From Acanthaster planci (taxonomy: Eukaryota > Echinodermata > Asteroidea > Valvatida > Acanthasteridae): a stretch of 64,000 nt of DNA. Location: assembly GCF_001949145.1 (NCBI RefSeq), contig NW_019091382.1, positions 1,098,500 to 1,162,499 of the forward strand, written 5' to 3'. The translations under genes were made by a program, and so were the position numbers. The notes beneath the pieces are model-generated. The model ran no database searches. It saw only the letters and a program-made list of their open reading frames with translations, and was not told the origin of the DNA. Position 1 is the stretch's first letter; each line of letters begins with the position of its first letter. Below are positions 21,136-43,780 of the stretch, in pieces.

Positions 21136-24100
21136 TACTTGGTCGATTCATCATTCCTATATTCCTCGGAGCAGGTCTTCTTTGTGCATGTGCCGTCTGG
21201 AACGATACCGCCCTTATCCTCTTTTACGTTTTTGGCCTCTTGGCACTTTTTGGCTTCCTCTGAAAAAAAAAACATTGAAAATATGAGGAACACTTCCTTT
21301 CTAATCCAGATGGTAGAGTCGTACCGGAACCAAATTAATTTTTTTTTTGTTAAAATGCGGTAATGCCCGACTCCGCAATTTGAGACAAATCTCCAAGCTG
21401 AGATATTTTTGAGCCCCCGTGTCGACTTTTGCATGTTTATCCGTCAACAGCACTCACCAGCAATGTGAACGAGTTTTGGTATGAACTCGTTCCACATGAG
21501 GCACTCTTTAGCCTTGATGCCACGCCCATTCCCCATGGATGGTGACAGGTCTTTGTAGGCCATTTCCTCGAGGGTAAACAACGGCCATTCCGGCAGCTTC
21601 TCCCCCTCCCCCCGCTCGTCATCTAGGGAAGACAGATTAGGGTTGCTGAAATAGGGACGGAAAGGTAAATTGGGCCGTGTTTATTATTGATTTCTTTATT
21701 TCGATTTGGCCACATTTTTAAAAAAGAGAGACGGGTGCGGAATCAGCGTTGAAAGAATTTCTTCACTTAATAACTACGAGCTCACCCAGTTTTAGCTAGG
21801 TTCGCCCAGTACTTGATGGTCCGGATCGACATCCGGGCTTCATCCTCGGTGAACGACCAGTTTGCAGAAGGGATGAGAGGCAGACCAAAGACGAAAATGA
21901 GATCGTCACCGTGAGTCGCCTTGGTCCACTTATTGCCCAGCATGGGCGTAGTGGGGACGTGACGCATGTGGTAGTGGTAGACCTTACGGCCCGCCTTGGC
22001 GAAGGCCTTGGCCGTTTTCACCCCAGGACAGACGAACATGGCGTCGCCGATAACCTGCGAGAGGCTTTGAAGATAGTCGCAGTCCGGTGCACCCGCGCAG
22101 GTAGCGTCAGTGTAAATCATTTTGGTGAAGTCTGCGACGATTGGCTCGGGGCTTACCAAGAAAGAGAGTTTAATTTTCGCGTGGGTATCGTAGGTGTTGC
22201 TGTCAACAAACGGCGCTTCGTTGGTGCAGTTTGGGAAGGCAGGTGCGACCATAAGCAGACCCTCATCTGCGAGAGCCCCGATGATAGAAACTGCATCGTT
22301 GATGGCACCCTGCTCGTTAAGGTCATTGGGGTCAGCAGGAATGACCTTGCCATCAACAACGGGGGCAAAGGTCAACTGTAACATATGCCCTCCTAATTCT
22401 GCGAGTAACTGCAAAATAATTTCCCAAAAGACAACCCTTTTAGTTTCAAAAGCAATGAAAACAGAGTATTTAAAACATCCAAGCATGAAATTATACGATC
22501 CGTGTGGTCCATATCGAGATATTATGATTTCAAAGGAGAATTGCAGGAACCAATGCGTGAATATTTATGATTTTAATTATTATTCAAACCGCCAGTTTTC
22601 ATGTAGTCATTTCAATAAAAGGTGACTCTGTCTGACAAAAATGATTTTTCTTTATTCTTTCGTGCGCCTGCATTCTGCGAGTTTGGCTGAACAGTTATTC
22701 GAAGTTCATATCAGGCGGTGCCAATTTGACGAAAATCTGTACTTATATGTAATATTAACATAAGTCAGTGATACAACACAAACCTTCTCATATTGGTTTT
22801 CGATGATCTTGTCAAATCCCTCCAACTGCTGCAGACATTCCAGCAACGCTGCTGACGTTTGTCGTTCGCAGCCGACCAGCTTTCCAAAAGTGAAGGCTCG
22901 ATTGGTTGCCTCGCTGGCCGGAACGGTCGCCCATGGGGCAACCGCGTCACCGCTCTGGGTACCAGACACATAATAAAGACCTCATAAAAACCACACCGTG
23001 CCCCGAGCAGGCAGGTGTTTGGTTGGCACAGGTCTGTCGTTCTTCCCAAACTTGAATTTATATTCACACAAAATAAACAAGCACCATAAAAGAATTCAGC
23101 TCACCAATTTTACCGTGCACGGTTGTCGTTATCGTTCCAATCTAGTATTGGATGCTGGTTCCACATTTTTCTCCTACCTTTTGCCATTTATAAAGCTTTT
23201 AAGACCTAGCCTACCTACAACCTAAATAGCTTAACAGCACCTCATTCTTTGCCTATGACGATGGCAGTGGAGCTTGGGTCATACGTCGGTCAGTGAAAGC
23301 ACCCGTAGCAGAGCAAAATTTATTCTCTGGCCGATCGATAAATAAATATAGCATGTTTCTGCACATGTGCTAGCATCTTTACATGCAGGTTAAATTCGGG
23401 AAGGGTTACTTCTTTGCAATTTTGTGTAAAAAATGGGTATGAGAACGCATAAAACGAGATCTGATCCCGAAATTCCAAAATCTCAAAGAGAGAAAAAATC
23501 GTACGCAAAAAGTGCATTCGGTTCAAAATGACCGATTCTATTGCGCCCTGATAAATAACCTTTGAACACAAACATGAAATATGATTTTTGTTTTCTATGA
23601 GTATTGTAGTTGAGTCCAACTCTTCTAAGTTCACGTTCTACTCGTTTGAGTCTGTGTTTTAAAAAAATCTGAGTCTGTGTAAAAAGATCATACCCTTACT
23701 CAAGTCTAAGTCCGATTCATGATTCCACGTAGCCTGTTTTCTTTTCAAATTCCTTCACCAGATAAAAACCATAATAAGTGCTTTGCTTTTCTTGGCCTGA
23801 AAAAATAACGAGGTAACTTGTGAAGTTGGCCATGGTTACCAAGTCCTGTAATTGAGAACCCGGTACAAAGTCTGGATGGACAACCCAACGGTTAGCACAG
23901 GAGCTGGAGATGCTTCGTAAATTAACTGACTAAGTCTGCAAGTGGTATATAGCCTGGCAGTTGAGGTTTGCGACTTGTGACCATAGTCGGGGGCTCTCAG
24001 GCTGCATCCAAATCTCTTGTCTAGAGGTTTTCAATCCATTGTAAATGCGTGGAGACGCGTAGACAATAGACCTAGCCGTAGCTCTGGAAGCCCCTTTTCG

Positions 24101-26836
24101 GACACGGCCAAATCCAGCTGCTGGCCATGAGCTGTGGAACTGGGCAAGGTACTTTGCCTTTACTTGCCTGTCTCCACCCACGAATAGAATGGGTACCGGC
24201 GTCAGGTGAGGAGAAACCTTTCATAGACTGGTATCCCGTTCAGGCCGGAATACAAATATTCTCGGTCATTTTATAAAAAGGAAACTGGAGAAAACACAAA
24301 TCTGACGCCCCCCCGGTATTATGCTGGGGCATTTTGTGGGGGTTACCTCTAAGATGGCACCCCGATAGAGACCTCCACTGTCTGGTGACACCATGTGCAA
24401 ACCCACGCTAGCTGCCCCTGCACTCTCACCGAAGATGGCCACTCGTGATGGATCACCGCCGAAAGCTGCCCGTCGAGACAAACAAATAAACCAAAATCAA
24501 GAAAAGGTCGTGAATTTCAATTAAAAACTCCTAAAATGCATCCTCTGAAAATGCTTTTGCCTCTCGTTGAGGAGCTGGGTGGTAATTTTTAAAAATGCAG
24601 GTAATCTCCTGAAAAGGATGGGGTGGGGACTCCAAAAAGGAAGGAGGGTGTTCGATTTTTCCTTCCTCGGTGTGAGAGTTGTTTTTTTTAGATTGAAATA
24701 ATCAGTCAATAAGAGAAAAACAGGAAAAGAGAACATATGCCAATTACACAAAGCAAAAAAAAAAACACAAACAAACAGACCCCAAACGGTGGAAACAAAC
24801 AAAGGAGCGGGCTCCGCTTGTATCGGCTGGCATGTCATACCTTTGATGTTGTCTCTCACCCATTCCAGGGCTAGACGCTGATCCAAAAGTCCCATGTTAC
24901 CTGCGATGACGTCATCATCTAGTGCAGAAAAGGATACATTGCTAATGTGAGTGACTCGCACGTCAACAGTTCCTATAAAAGTGAACCACTTCGTCTGACT
25001 TGATTGGTACTTGAACATTTTAAACTTTGATTCGTGTTGTTTGTTTCAAAATGGAACGTTAACTTACTTGTTGAAAGAAAGCCGAGAGCCCCGAGTCGAT
25101 AGTTCAGTGTTACGACAATCACATCACCAACAGCAGCAGTGGCAATCGGGTAAACATCCCCCATGACACCAGCTCCTACGATGAAGCCACCGCCATGAAT
25201 GAAGACAAGAACGGCTGCGTTTGGAGGCTACACAGAAACAAGACCGAAATGTGTTCTTCATTGATGCTGATTCCACAAGGCCCTCTCAGGCCCTCTCTTA
25301 AAGAGGCACTGTCTGCTCACCTAGGTTTGTAATGGTCTTCTGCAGCTTCGAAGATTCCAAAGTCATACGAAAAAAAATACGATGGGAGTCAGGTTGGCGT
25401 AGTGGTTCTTTCCTCGCCTTTCACCTCTGCGGGTTCGAATCCCGGCCTAGTCCCCAGGTGAGTTTTCTGATTCTGTAGGTTTTACTCAGAATATTCCTCT
25501 GGACTTTTCCTCCCACCTCTAAAACTGTAACTGCTTCCCATTGTTTCCTCTCTACAGGTTAGGCTTGCAAGCTACAGTGCCTATGGCTCTCTTGAGGAAT
25601 ACTTGGTGCCATTACCAGAAACAATTAACAAATTCAGAATCCAAGATATGTGACGAAATAATTATGTCAAAACTTTGATTGTCTCCTCTCAGAGCGATCA
25701 CCACTCTGTATACATTTGCTCACCACTTTGTATACATTTGCGACCAAAGCGTAACAGTTTAGGAAAGGGCAGGCCTCCAATCATTTTTTTTCCTAACGCC
25801 CCAAAAACTAGCACCTTAAAGATCCTTATGATTTTGAAGCTGTGTTCACTTAATGTACTTTAATTGAAAGATTGATTGATAAGTGGTTTCACGAGAGAAA
25901 ACAAAGTATCGAAATCCTGCCTAAACTTCTGGAAAAAGGACTATCAACGATTTTCACATGGTCTCATATGAATGTTGAAATAGGTAATGGTCCCGTCGAC
26001 GTCATACACAAAATCTGCCAAAGAGTTAAGAAAAACTCTGTGGCTATTGTTATGGAAGCGGAGACAGGTTTCTGTCTACTGTCATGCACCATCCAGGCGC
26101 CTTAGAAAGAAACGGGAACCAGAATATTCTATAGATCTTGGACTACATTTGATCATCCTCCAAAGGTATGAATCTTTCAAAAAATGAGAGAAAACCATGG
26201 ACAGAAAGTAAACATGCGCCGTTATTGAGAAAATAAAGACATTAAAAAAAGGAGGGGAAAAACGCATATCTGGTGGACTTGATCCTGTCAAGCGCGGATA
26301 GCAGAAAGCGCGCGCACCGACTGAGCTATCGCAATGCCACGGCGACGTCTGGGAAACTGAAACCTTATAACATCTGCAATGATAATTGCTCCATGCAATA
26401 ACTTGAATTTGGAAGTCTTATTACGGTTACCGTAACTATAGCCACTCTATAAGAAACATGGGATTCTCACAACAGGTTGGGGCACAAATACATCGACACA
26501 AAGACAATCTTCAGCGAAAGGCCCAGTCACATTCACGTTTATGGTGGGGAAGAAGTGGGGCTGAGGGCAGCGGTTGCCCAGCTTGGTGGCCTGAAGCTCC
26601 CCGCTCCATGACTTAGCGACGGGAGGTTTGAAGCGCAGCGGGCCGACGGGAGCCTCAGCGTACGGTATGCCGAGGTAGGCGTCCACGCTCCGGCGAAGCG
26701 CGGGGTCGGTGGGGCTGAACTCGAGCCTCGTGCCGAGGATGCGACCCTGGCTCGTGGTGACGACCGGAGGGTCCTTACCCTCCGCCGAAGCCACAGAGAA
26801 AACCAGACACAAAACGCAGAACTTCAGGTACACCAT
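21111..26836 (-). CDS. E3: secreted cholinesterase-like carboxylesterase, triad intact, longer C-terminus
   Basis: Exons in gene order: 26471-26836, 25068-25227, 24841-24918, 24357-24475, 22784-22954, 21786-22408, 21458-21645, 21111-21259. Joined length is 617 residues. The start is the ATG at 26836, matching the MVYLK start of E1. A signal peptide ends near the Ala-rich ASA at about residue 18. HGGGF, Ser216 in [10 protein letters not shown], Glu347 in ADEG and His464 in [12 protein letters not shown] complete the active site; the choline-site Trp is absent. The last exon reads past the TCPEE end of E1 (here CSEEY) and adds about 16 residues, a tail (KYGVGPDEP) that falls inside a 179-bp tandem duplication. 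Intron 4 holds a repeat shared with E1; intron 1 holds two SINE-like sequences. It is most like E1 and E4 in exons 5 and 6. Confidence 0.87.
23930..24280 (-). repeat. Interspersed repeat in E3 intron 4, counterpart of the one in E1
   Basis: In gene sense it starts about 75 bases after the exon 4 donor with AAATGACCGAGAATATTTG, then CGGGATACCAGTCTATGAAA, CCCATTCTATTCGTGGGTGG and ACCTTGCCCAGTTCCACAG. The order and gene-relative position equal those of the repeat in E1 intron 4. The right end is uncertain. Confidence 0.55.
25385..25640 (+). mobile_element. tRNA-derived SINE in E3 intron 1
   Basis: TTGGCGTAGTGGTT fits the RNA polymerase III A box and, 30-40 bases later, GGTTCGAATCC is a perfect B box. 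A full tRNA fold is not evident, and about 180 bases of unrelated sequence follow, as in a SINE body. The 3' boundary is approximate. Confidence 0.6.
26250..26345 (-). mobile_element. tRNA-like (SINE or tRNA pseudogene) sequence in E3 intron 1
   Basis: On the minus strand GCGATAGCTCAGTCGGTGCG contains a perfect A box (TAGCTCAGTCGG); GGATCAAGTCC about 40 bases later is a degenerate B box. It lies in a stretch (about 26040-26460) that seems to be inserted relative to the matching part of E4 intron 1. The damaged B box argues against a functional tRNA gene. Confidence 0.5.
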
Positions 26837-26868
26837 TTTCACGTCACCAAATCGTCAGTCGCGTGCAG

Positions 26869-26886
26869 CTGGTTGCTACTTTTATC
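26869..26886 (-). promoter_or_regulatory. E3 core promoter motif
   Basis: In gene sense GATAAAAGTAGCAACCAG, 33 bases before the ATG at 26836. GATAAAAG is the most TATA-like version among E2-E5. Confidence 0.6.
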
Positions 26887-27122
26887 GGGTTTGTCAATAA
26901 ACTCACAAGCCTAGCGCGTGCGCAACAGACAGTGACGGGTTCCAGCGATGACCATTCTGTCAACCTCTCATCGACATTTGCCTGGTATCCAATATTTATT
27001 TTGCTCACAGATTACCTGGGAAAATCTACCAACCGTCACAAACGGTTCTCACTCGAACTTACCCCAGACTGTGTAAATGAGCCGACGGGTCAACAAGATA
27101 CGACCGAGACTTTGAACCTGAC
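26887..27122 (-). promoter_or_regulatory. E3 upstream block conserved with E2 and E4
   Basis: Contains the same ordered plus-strand phrases as the E2 block (GCGTGCGCAACAGACA, GATGACCATTCTGTCAAC, ATTACCTGGGAAAATC, ACTCGAACTTACCCCAGACT, CAAGATACGACCGAGACTTT). Weaker similarity to the E4 flank continues to about 27310. Confidence 0.5.
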
Positions 27123-28223
27123 TGGCCATGGAATGTACAGGTTGCCAGACATTCCACACACACACACACAAAGTAACAAGCGTTTGCATATGGGCAAAGC
27201 TCTACTTAACCAACCCCCACAGCAGTACCTATATGCACTGGATTAACCATCTGCAAGCCTACGGTCGAGTTGTTCGCACATCAACGTCTTTCACACTCCC
27301 AGGAAATGTGCCGCTCAAGATGGTCTACAATTGTTCTAGGACATGAAATCATGTGACATGAAAAGTAGTTTGTCGTCATTTTTAAACGCGAGGAAGGCTC
27401 CCCTTTTAATTAGGCCTACGTGGAATTTATCTCATTGAGCTATAAGCCTATCTGGCAGATTCAAAATCTATTTTACATGGCGTTATGGGTTTGTTCCATC
27501 GTCGCGAGGGTGTATATCAAAATATCAAAATTATAGCAACATCGTGGAAACACAGAAAGACAACGCATAGTGAAATTAATAACAGAACCACAGTGTTTTG
27601 AAACATTTTCACACAACGTCGTAAGGTCACACTTAGAGGTTCTATGTAAATCGAAGGGTTTGCCCGTCATGTCTCACAACAATGGCTGAACGCACGAGCC
27701 CAAATAAAAATTGTTGCAGTATATGAGCAGTCTTGAGGCAGATGCTTCTACACAGCCTCGACACTTCATTCTTTCCCTGGCTTGATCTTGATTTCACTCC
27801 ACATGTATAGATTAAATAATTATAGTATCGAACTCAATAATGTACGAAGATTCCAAAGTATAATTGATGTTCAAGTATATATATATCACAATGTTAAAAA
27901 CACTAACAACAGCCATTCAACGCTACAATGTTATTCAACTGTGTGTAAATTCGTTTTGGACCAATCAAACCCCTCATTACAACTCTCTCATTCACACGTT
28001 TGACTGCCTACAGACCCTTATCAAGCATTCTTATCTAAAAAGCAGTTTGCCTTTAGCTAAAAAAGACAAAAGAAGAAAACAACCAGAATGCGTAAAACGT
28101 ACATAAAATTTGAATAAGCTTGCCCAGTTCTTTTTAATGTGAAGATAATATCGAGTGTAAGCGGTTCATTGCTTTTAGAAATCGTTTGGTCCCAAACCCC
28201 AGCTGGGTAGATGAATCATTCCT
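27123..28223. other. Spacer between E3 and E4; 3' flank duplicated downstream of E5
   Basis: No gene is recognised. A short CA repeat lies at 27163-27176. From about 27474 to the E4 stop, phrases such as GGCGTTATGGGTTTG, CGTGGAAACACAGAAAGACA and CTCTCATTCACACG recur at about 35872-36370 downstream of E5, so the duplication unit that produced E4 and E5 included about 0.7 kb of 3' flank. Confidence 0.5.
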
Positions 28224-34080
<5,857 letters not shown>

Positions 34081-34111
34081 TTTAATGCCACTAAACTTCA
34101 GTAGTTTGCAG

Positions 34112-34129
34112 CTGGTTGCTACTATTATC
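34112..34129 (-). promoter_or_regulatory. E4 core promoter motif
   Basis: In gene sense GATAATAGTAGCAACCAG, 32 bases before the ATG at 34080, aligned with the motifs of E2, E3 and E5. Confidence 0.58.
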
Positions 34130-34383
34130 TTGTTTATCGATAAACAGCTCACACGCCTTGCCCTTGCGCATCAATAACAGGTTTCAGCGACCACCTGTTT
34201 TGTCAACCTCTTGTCGGTCTTTGCCTAGTATTGAAGATATACTGTGTTCAATATACACTTTCCTCACAAATTACCAGGAAAAATCTACCAATAATTGAAA
34301 AATGGGTCTGTCTCGAACTTGCTTCAGGCTGTGCAAATGAACTGACGGGTAAACAAGATACGACAGAGACTTTGATCCTCACC
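34130..34383 (-). promoter_or_regulatory. E4 upstream block conserved with E2 and E3
   Basis: Carries the ordered plus-strand phrases CCCTTGCGCATCAATA, TTGTCAACCTCTTGTCGG, ATTACCAGGAAAAATC, CTCGAACTTGCTTCAGGCTG and CAAGATACGACAGAGACTTT also seen upstream of E2 and E3. A CTCGAACTT...GAGACTTT core of about 65 bases is the best conserved part. Confidence 0.5.
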
Positions 34384-36607
34384 GAGGGGTTCCATGGGTC
34401 GAAACATTAATGAGTAAAGCGTTTGCATGTAAGCAGAGGTCTACTTTGCCAACTTCCCACAGCAGTACTCAGGACATCAAGCACCAGGCTAACAATTTTG
34501 CAACGTTATAGTCAAGTCGTCACACATCCACAACTTTTAATCTGCTCGGGAATATACTGCCCAAAGCATAGGCGTAAATCCCGGGGGATGGGGTTCCCCC
34601 AACTTCCGGCACAGATTTACGCCACTGGCCAAAATGATCTGTTTGGATTTAGTACTTGAAGCCACGTAAGCCCTTACACATTTTAAAAGATAGTTTCTCG
34701 TCCCAGTTTTCAAGGAACGGTGAAATATGGCTGATTTTTCGTAATATAGCTTTGAATACATGGACGTGTTATTTATTTCAAGGAGCTATTGCCCTATCAA
34801 ACAGGCTTTGAATGCGTATTGCATATTAATGGGGGAGCTGCTCGTGTTTGATTGTGAGTGAAGTAGGCCCTCAAACTTTCACCTTTATGTTTATATTGCT
34901 GCATGGCAACATACCTTATCACTTTCCAACTTAGATGTGTTTCTACGCCTATATTGGAAACAGTTCTGGTTTCTTTTATGGTGAATGTGCTTGAATTGGC
35001 TAGAATTTCCCCCAAGACACTTTAGGTTAGTCCTTGTCGAATAACAGATTTAATTACACGGTAGTTTCAAAGTGATTGAAGGGGCATTGTATGTTTTTAC
35101 AATTTATACCGCGCATGGATACGAAATTCACCGCTCGTTTTGCCGAACCCGCTGTGTTCCAATCCCGTGTGTGCCCCTCTTCCATGGCCGACGCTTTGTG
35201 CACGGAAGGTCTGGCTTTCCGTCTGACTTTCTGTCATACTTTTGCCAGCTCAGAGGCTTCAGGCCTGGGCCTGCGGACCATTCTTTGGAACCTAGGACCC
35301 ATGATGTCCGGGTAAGTTGGATTTTATAATGTTAAAGGTATTCTTGTGCCGGTAATTTATGATTTGTGAGCTCAATTATTTGTAACTTTCAGCCGTGTAC
35401 TAAAGGCCAGCGTGTCTTGCTTGATCACGTGGTCTACTCATTTGGATAACCCACTGTGATAGTGAAATCGCTCGCTGCTGTATCTTACATAGTACGTTCG
35501 CTGTGATACTTGCGCGATGTTTACATGCACATTTCGCACAATGTTGTTAATAAAATGGATTGAAATGGTCACATGGATTGTGATTAATTGGTTTTCTCTT
35601 GAATTTGCTATTATGTAATTAAGTAGGATTGGTATTTTGTATCACGTTACAGGGTTTTCTCTTGACTGATCAACTAGCTCTGATAAATTACATGTGATCT
35701 GATAAATTACATGTGATCAAAGCCGATTCGTCCAACCCATCCCTTATCGGGAGTTCATTCGCCACCTGGCGGAGACTCAGGCTCCGCCCCTAGCCGGTGT
35801 GCAATCGCTGCCGCTACATTAATATGTAAAAACGAATTAAACCATAGTATTTTGCAAATTAAAACTATTTTTACACGGCGTCACGGGTTTGCAGCCGCCG
35901 CGCCGCCGCGAAAGTGTAGTAATATCAAAGTTATAACAACACCGTGGAAACACCAAAAGACAACGCACACAAAAACACCATGTTTTGAAATATTTTCATA
36001 CAACATCATAACGAGGTTCTTTGTAAATCACACTGTCATGTCTCGCGACAATAGCTGAGCGTCCTAGCCAAAATAAAAATCGTTGCAGTATATGAGCAGT
36101 CTTGAAACAGACGCTCCTATGCAACTTTCGCTACCTCGACACTTCTTTCTCTTTTCCAGGCTTGATTTTAGATTTCATTTAGCATTTAAATTTAATAAAA
36201 TTATAGTATTGGATTAAATAAATTTCAAAGATTCCAAATTATCATCGATGTTTAAGTATCATAATGGTACAGAAACTGACAAAATGCATTCAACATTAAT
36301 GCCAACTAAACTGTGTGTCATTCTTTCTCAACTAATCTAACCCCTTATTACGACTCTCTCATTCACGTGCGTGACTGTCTTAACCTCTTGTCAAGCATTC
36401 CCATCTGATGAAAAGCATCTTGCACTAAGCTCAGTGAACATGCAAAAGTAAAAAAAAACACAATCACAGAAAAAACAACTAGCCTAAGAAAAACGCGACA
36501 TGAAATGTGACTAAGCCTGCCCATGTGAAGATGTTAATGAGTTTAAACTGTTCTTGGCTTTAGATATCTTTGGTCCCAAACCCCAGCTGGGCAAATGAAT
36601 CATTCCT
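34384..36607. other. Spacer between E4 and E5
   Basis: No firm gene. A short inverted pair GGCGTAAAT/ATTTACGCC bounds a likely foldback at 34571-34623. A GC-richer open frame at 35076-35311 (about 78 codons) ends at a consensus donor (GG then GTAAGT), so it could be an exon of an unknown transcript, but its product is not recognisable. A perfect 19-base tandem pair lies at 35679-35716. From about 35872 to the E5 stop the sequence is a diverged copy of the E4 3' flank. Confidence 0.45.
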
Positions 36608-42119
<5,512 letters not shown>

Positions 42120-42134
42120 TTTACTGCCAGCGTA

Positions 42135-42152
42135 ATTGGCTGCTACTTTAAT
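42135..42152 (-). promoter_or_regulatory. E5 core promoter motif
   Basis: In gene sense ATTAAAGTAGCAGCCAAT, only 16 bases before the ATG. The GTAGC core and A/T-rich left half match E2-E4, but the long upstream block shared by E2-E4 is not visible here. Confidence 0.5.
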
Positions 42153-43154
42153 CTGGCTTGTCACAGTGCTACAGCTTACATGCTGAGTGCGTGCACATCG
42201 AATAGGTTGTGCAAATAAAACCAGATTATTGAGCTGTCACGTCGTGCCAAGGCGCTGGCCGGCTTGGATTGCGTAACAGCCGTGTATCGGCCAAGGTCCA
42301 ACTCCAACAAGTACTGAGCAGTGGACACACACGGCTCTAGAACTATCTGAAATGCTAAGACTATAAAAGTTCTGTATTTTGGAAAAGTACCAAACTTTCT
42401 TCAGTTTACGTCCGATTTCAGAGAAGAGGTCTTGATTCTCTCTATTCTCGATTCGACAGATAATGTATGAGGCAAACGGGGACAGAAATATCCTGCTCCC
42501 CTAGAAACTGACAAAAGAACAAGAAAACATCAGTTTTAGGAACATGCACCTAACAAAATAAAAGCCCTGTATTATGAGCGCATCGTCCGTTACTCATTGA
42601 AGTCAGTCTTGGAGCGGCGCATGTATACGACTTTCGCCACATCTTCACGTGACTGTCCGGATTGAGCTGTTGTCCAGAATGCTGCGTACGAAGTCGAGTC
42701 ATTCTTGAATTTTTTTTTAAATTGAAAATTAACATTGTCACTGGCTCAACCAGCGTTTAAAACACAATACAGTTTTATCAGCATAAAGCATGATGGATGG
42801 CAGTGCCACAGTTTAGATTAACTGAACTACACGCACAAAATGAATAAGCGAATTTATGGGTCAAAAGGTAGAGAGATACAAATTTGTCGCCGTTTCATGG
42901 CAGACAGTGAACGTTAGATAGGAATCGAATAGAGGCCTTGATAAAATGTTGGCAGTGTTGACTCAGCGAATATGTGTTATCACGGGGGAACAATATAAAG
43001 TTCTTGTTTAAACAACTTTGTCATTTTGTGGGGTTTATTTTGAGGGATTTCACCCTCGTGTTGTGTTAACAATTAAAGTCACGTTGGACATGAACTTTGA
43101 ATAATGAGAAGTTAGTGGTGGTTAAAAAAATCATCTTTGCGAGGAAACAAGCCC

Positions 43155-43519
43155 GAAACACGAAGAAGTGGGATAGAAACTGTTGCCTTCTTTCGCAAAT
43201 ATTTCTATAATACATGTAGCAAATATGGACATGGAAGTTACATCAACAAATAAAGGAGCTTGTGCCGTTTCTGATGACACCACGATTGAAAGATTTGGAC
43301 AATTTTTAGACCTTTTAGGGGCGAATATGGAACCATCTTTGCGCAGAAAGAGGCTGGTAAAGTGTGAACAAAAGACAGAATCGCACCGAGATACGAAGCA
43401 GTGGGACAAGAGCTTTTGCCTTCTTTTTTGCTGGTATTTCCCCAACTACGGTAACTTGAAACGTACGTCATTGGTGTGGGGAACCTGTGTCCTTTCAGGT
43501 GACACCACGGTTGAAAGAT
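43155..43519. repeat. Diverged tandem duplication, period about 230 bp
   Basis: ACGAAGAAGTGGGATAGAAA...TTGCCTTCTTTCGCAAATAT...GACACCACGATTGAAAGAT (43160-43293) recurs as ACGAAGCAGTGGGACAAGAG...TTGCCTTCTTTTTTGCTGGT...GACACCACGGTTGAAAGAT (43393-43519). Confidence 0.6.
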
Positions 43520-43593
43520 AGCGAAGAAAGTGGTCGTGAAGCGTATGCCCAAACTGAGTTTGTGATATTATGTGGTATATTGAGGGTTATTAA

Positions 43594-43780
43594 TCTGCCT
43601 CGAGCAGAAACACCCCCTTATCGGTTGAATAGAGCCGCTTTAGTCGGGTGTGTTCAATTTGTTGGTTGTGATGCGACCGTGACGCATGCATTTCACAGTC
43701 GTGCGTGAACCAGCGAAGTTCATTTCCCATCAAAGGAGCCTCCGTTGCTTAGAAAATAGCGCCCTCTTTTGGTCAAGACC
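43594..43780 (+). repeat. 185-bp interspersed repeat, copy C
   Basis: Runs from CCTCGAGCAGAAACACCCCC through TTATCGGTTGAATAGAGCCG, GTTCAATTTGTTGGTTGTGA, TGACGCATGCATTTCACAGT and GGAGCCTCCGTTGCTTAGAA to GCGCCCTCTTTTGGTCAAGA. It matches copies A and B throughout. Confidence 0.7.

Noticed and set aside
25385-25460. Functional tRNA gene
   Set aside because: A and B boxes are present, but I cannot draw an acceptor stem or cloverleaf and a long tail follows, which fits a SINE better.
26837-26842. Start of E3 two codons upstream at 26842
   Set aside because: The codon there is GTG, not ATG, which is not expected to initiate in a eukaryotic nuclear gene; the ATG at 26836 aligns with E1.
34081-34152. 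Upstream in-frame Met for E4 (34152), and the similar one for E5 (42164)
   Set aside because: These extensions would translate the promoter-like motif and are not shared by the other copies. The Met directly before the signal peptide aligns in all five genes.
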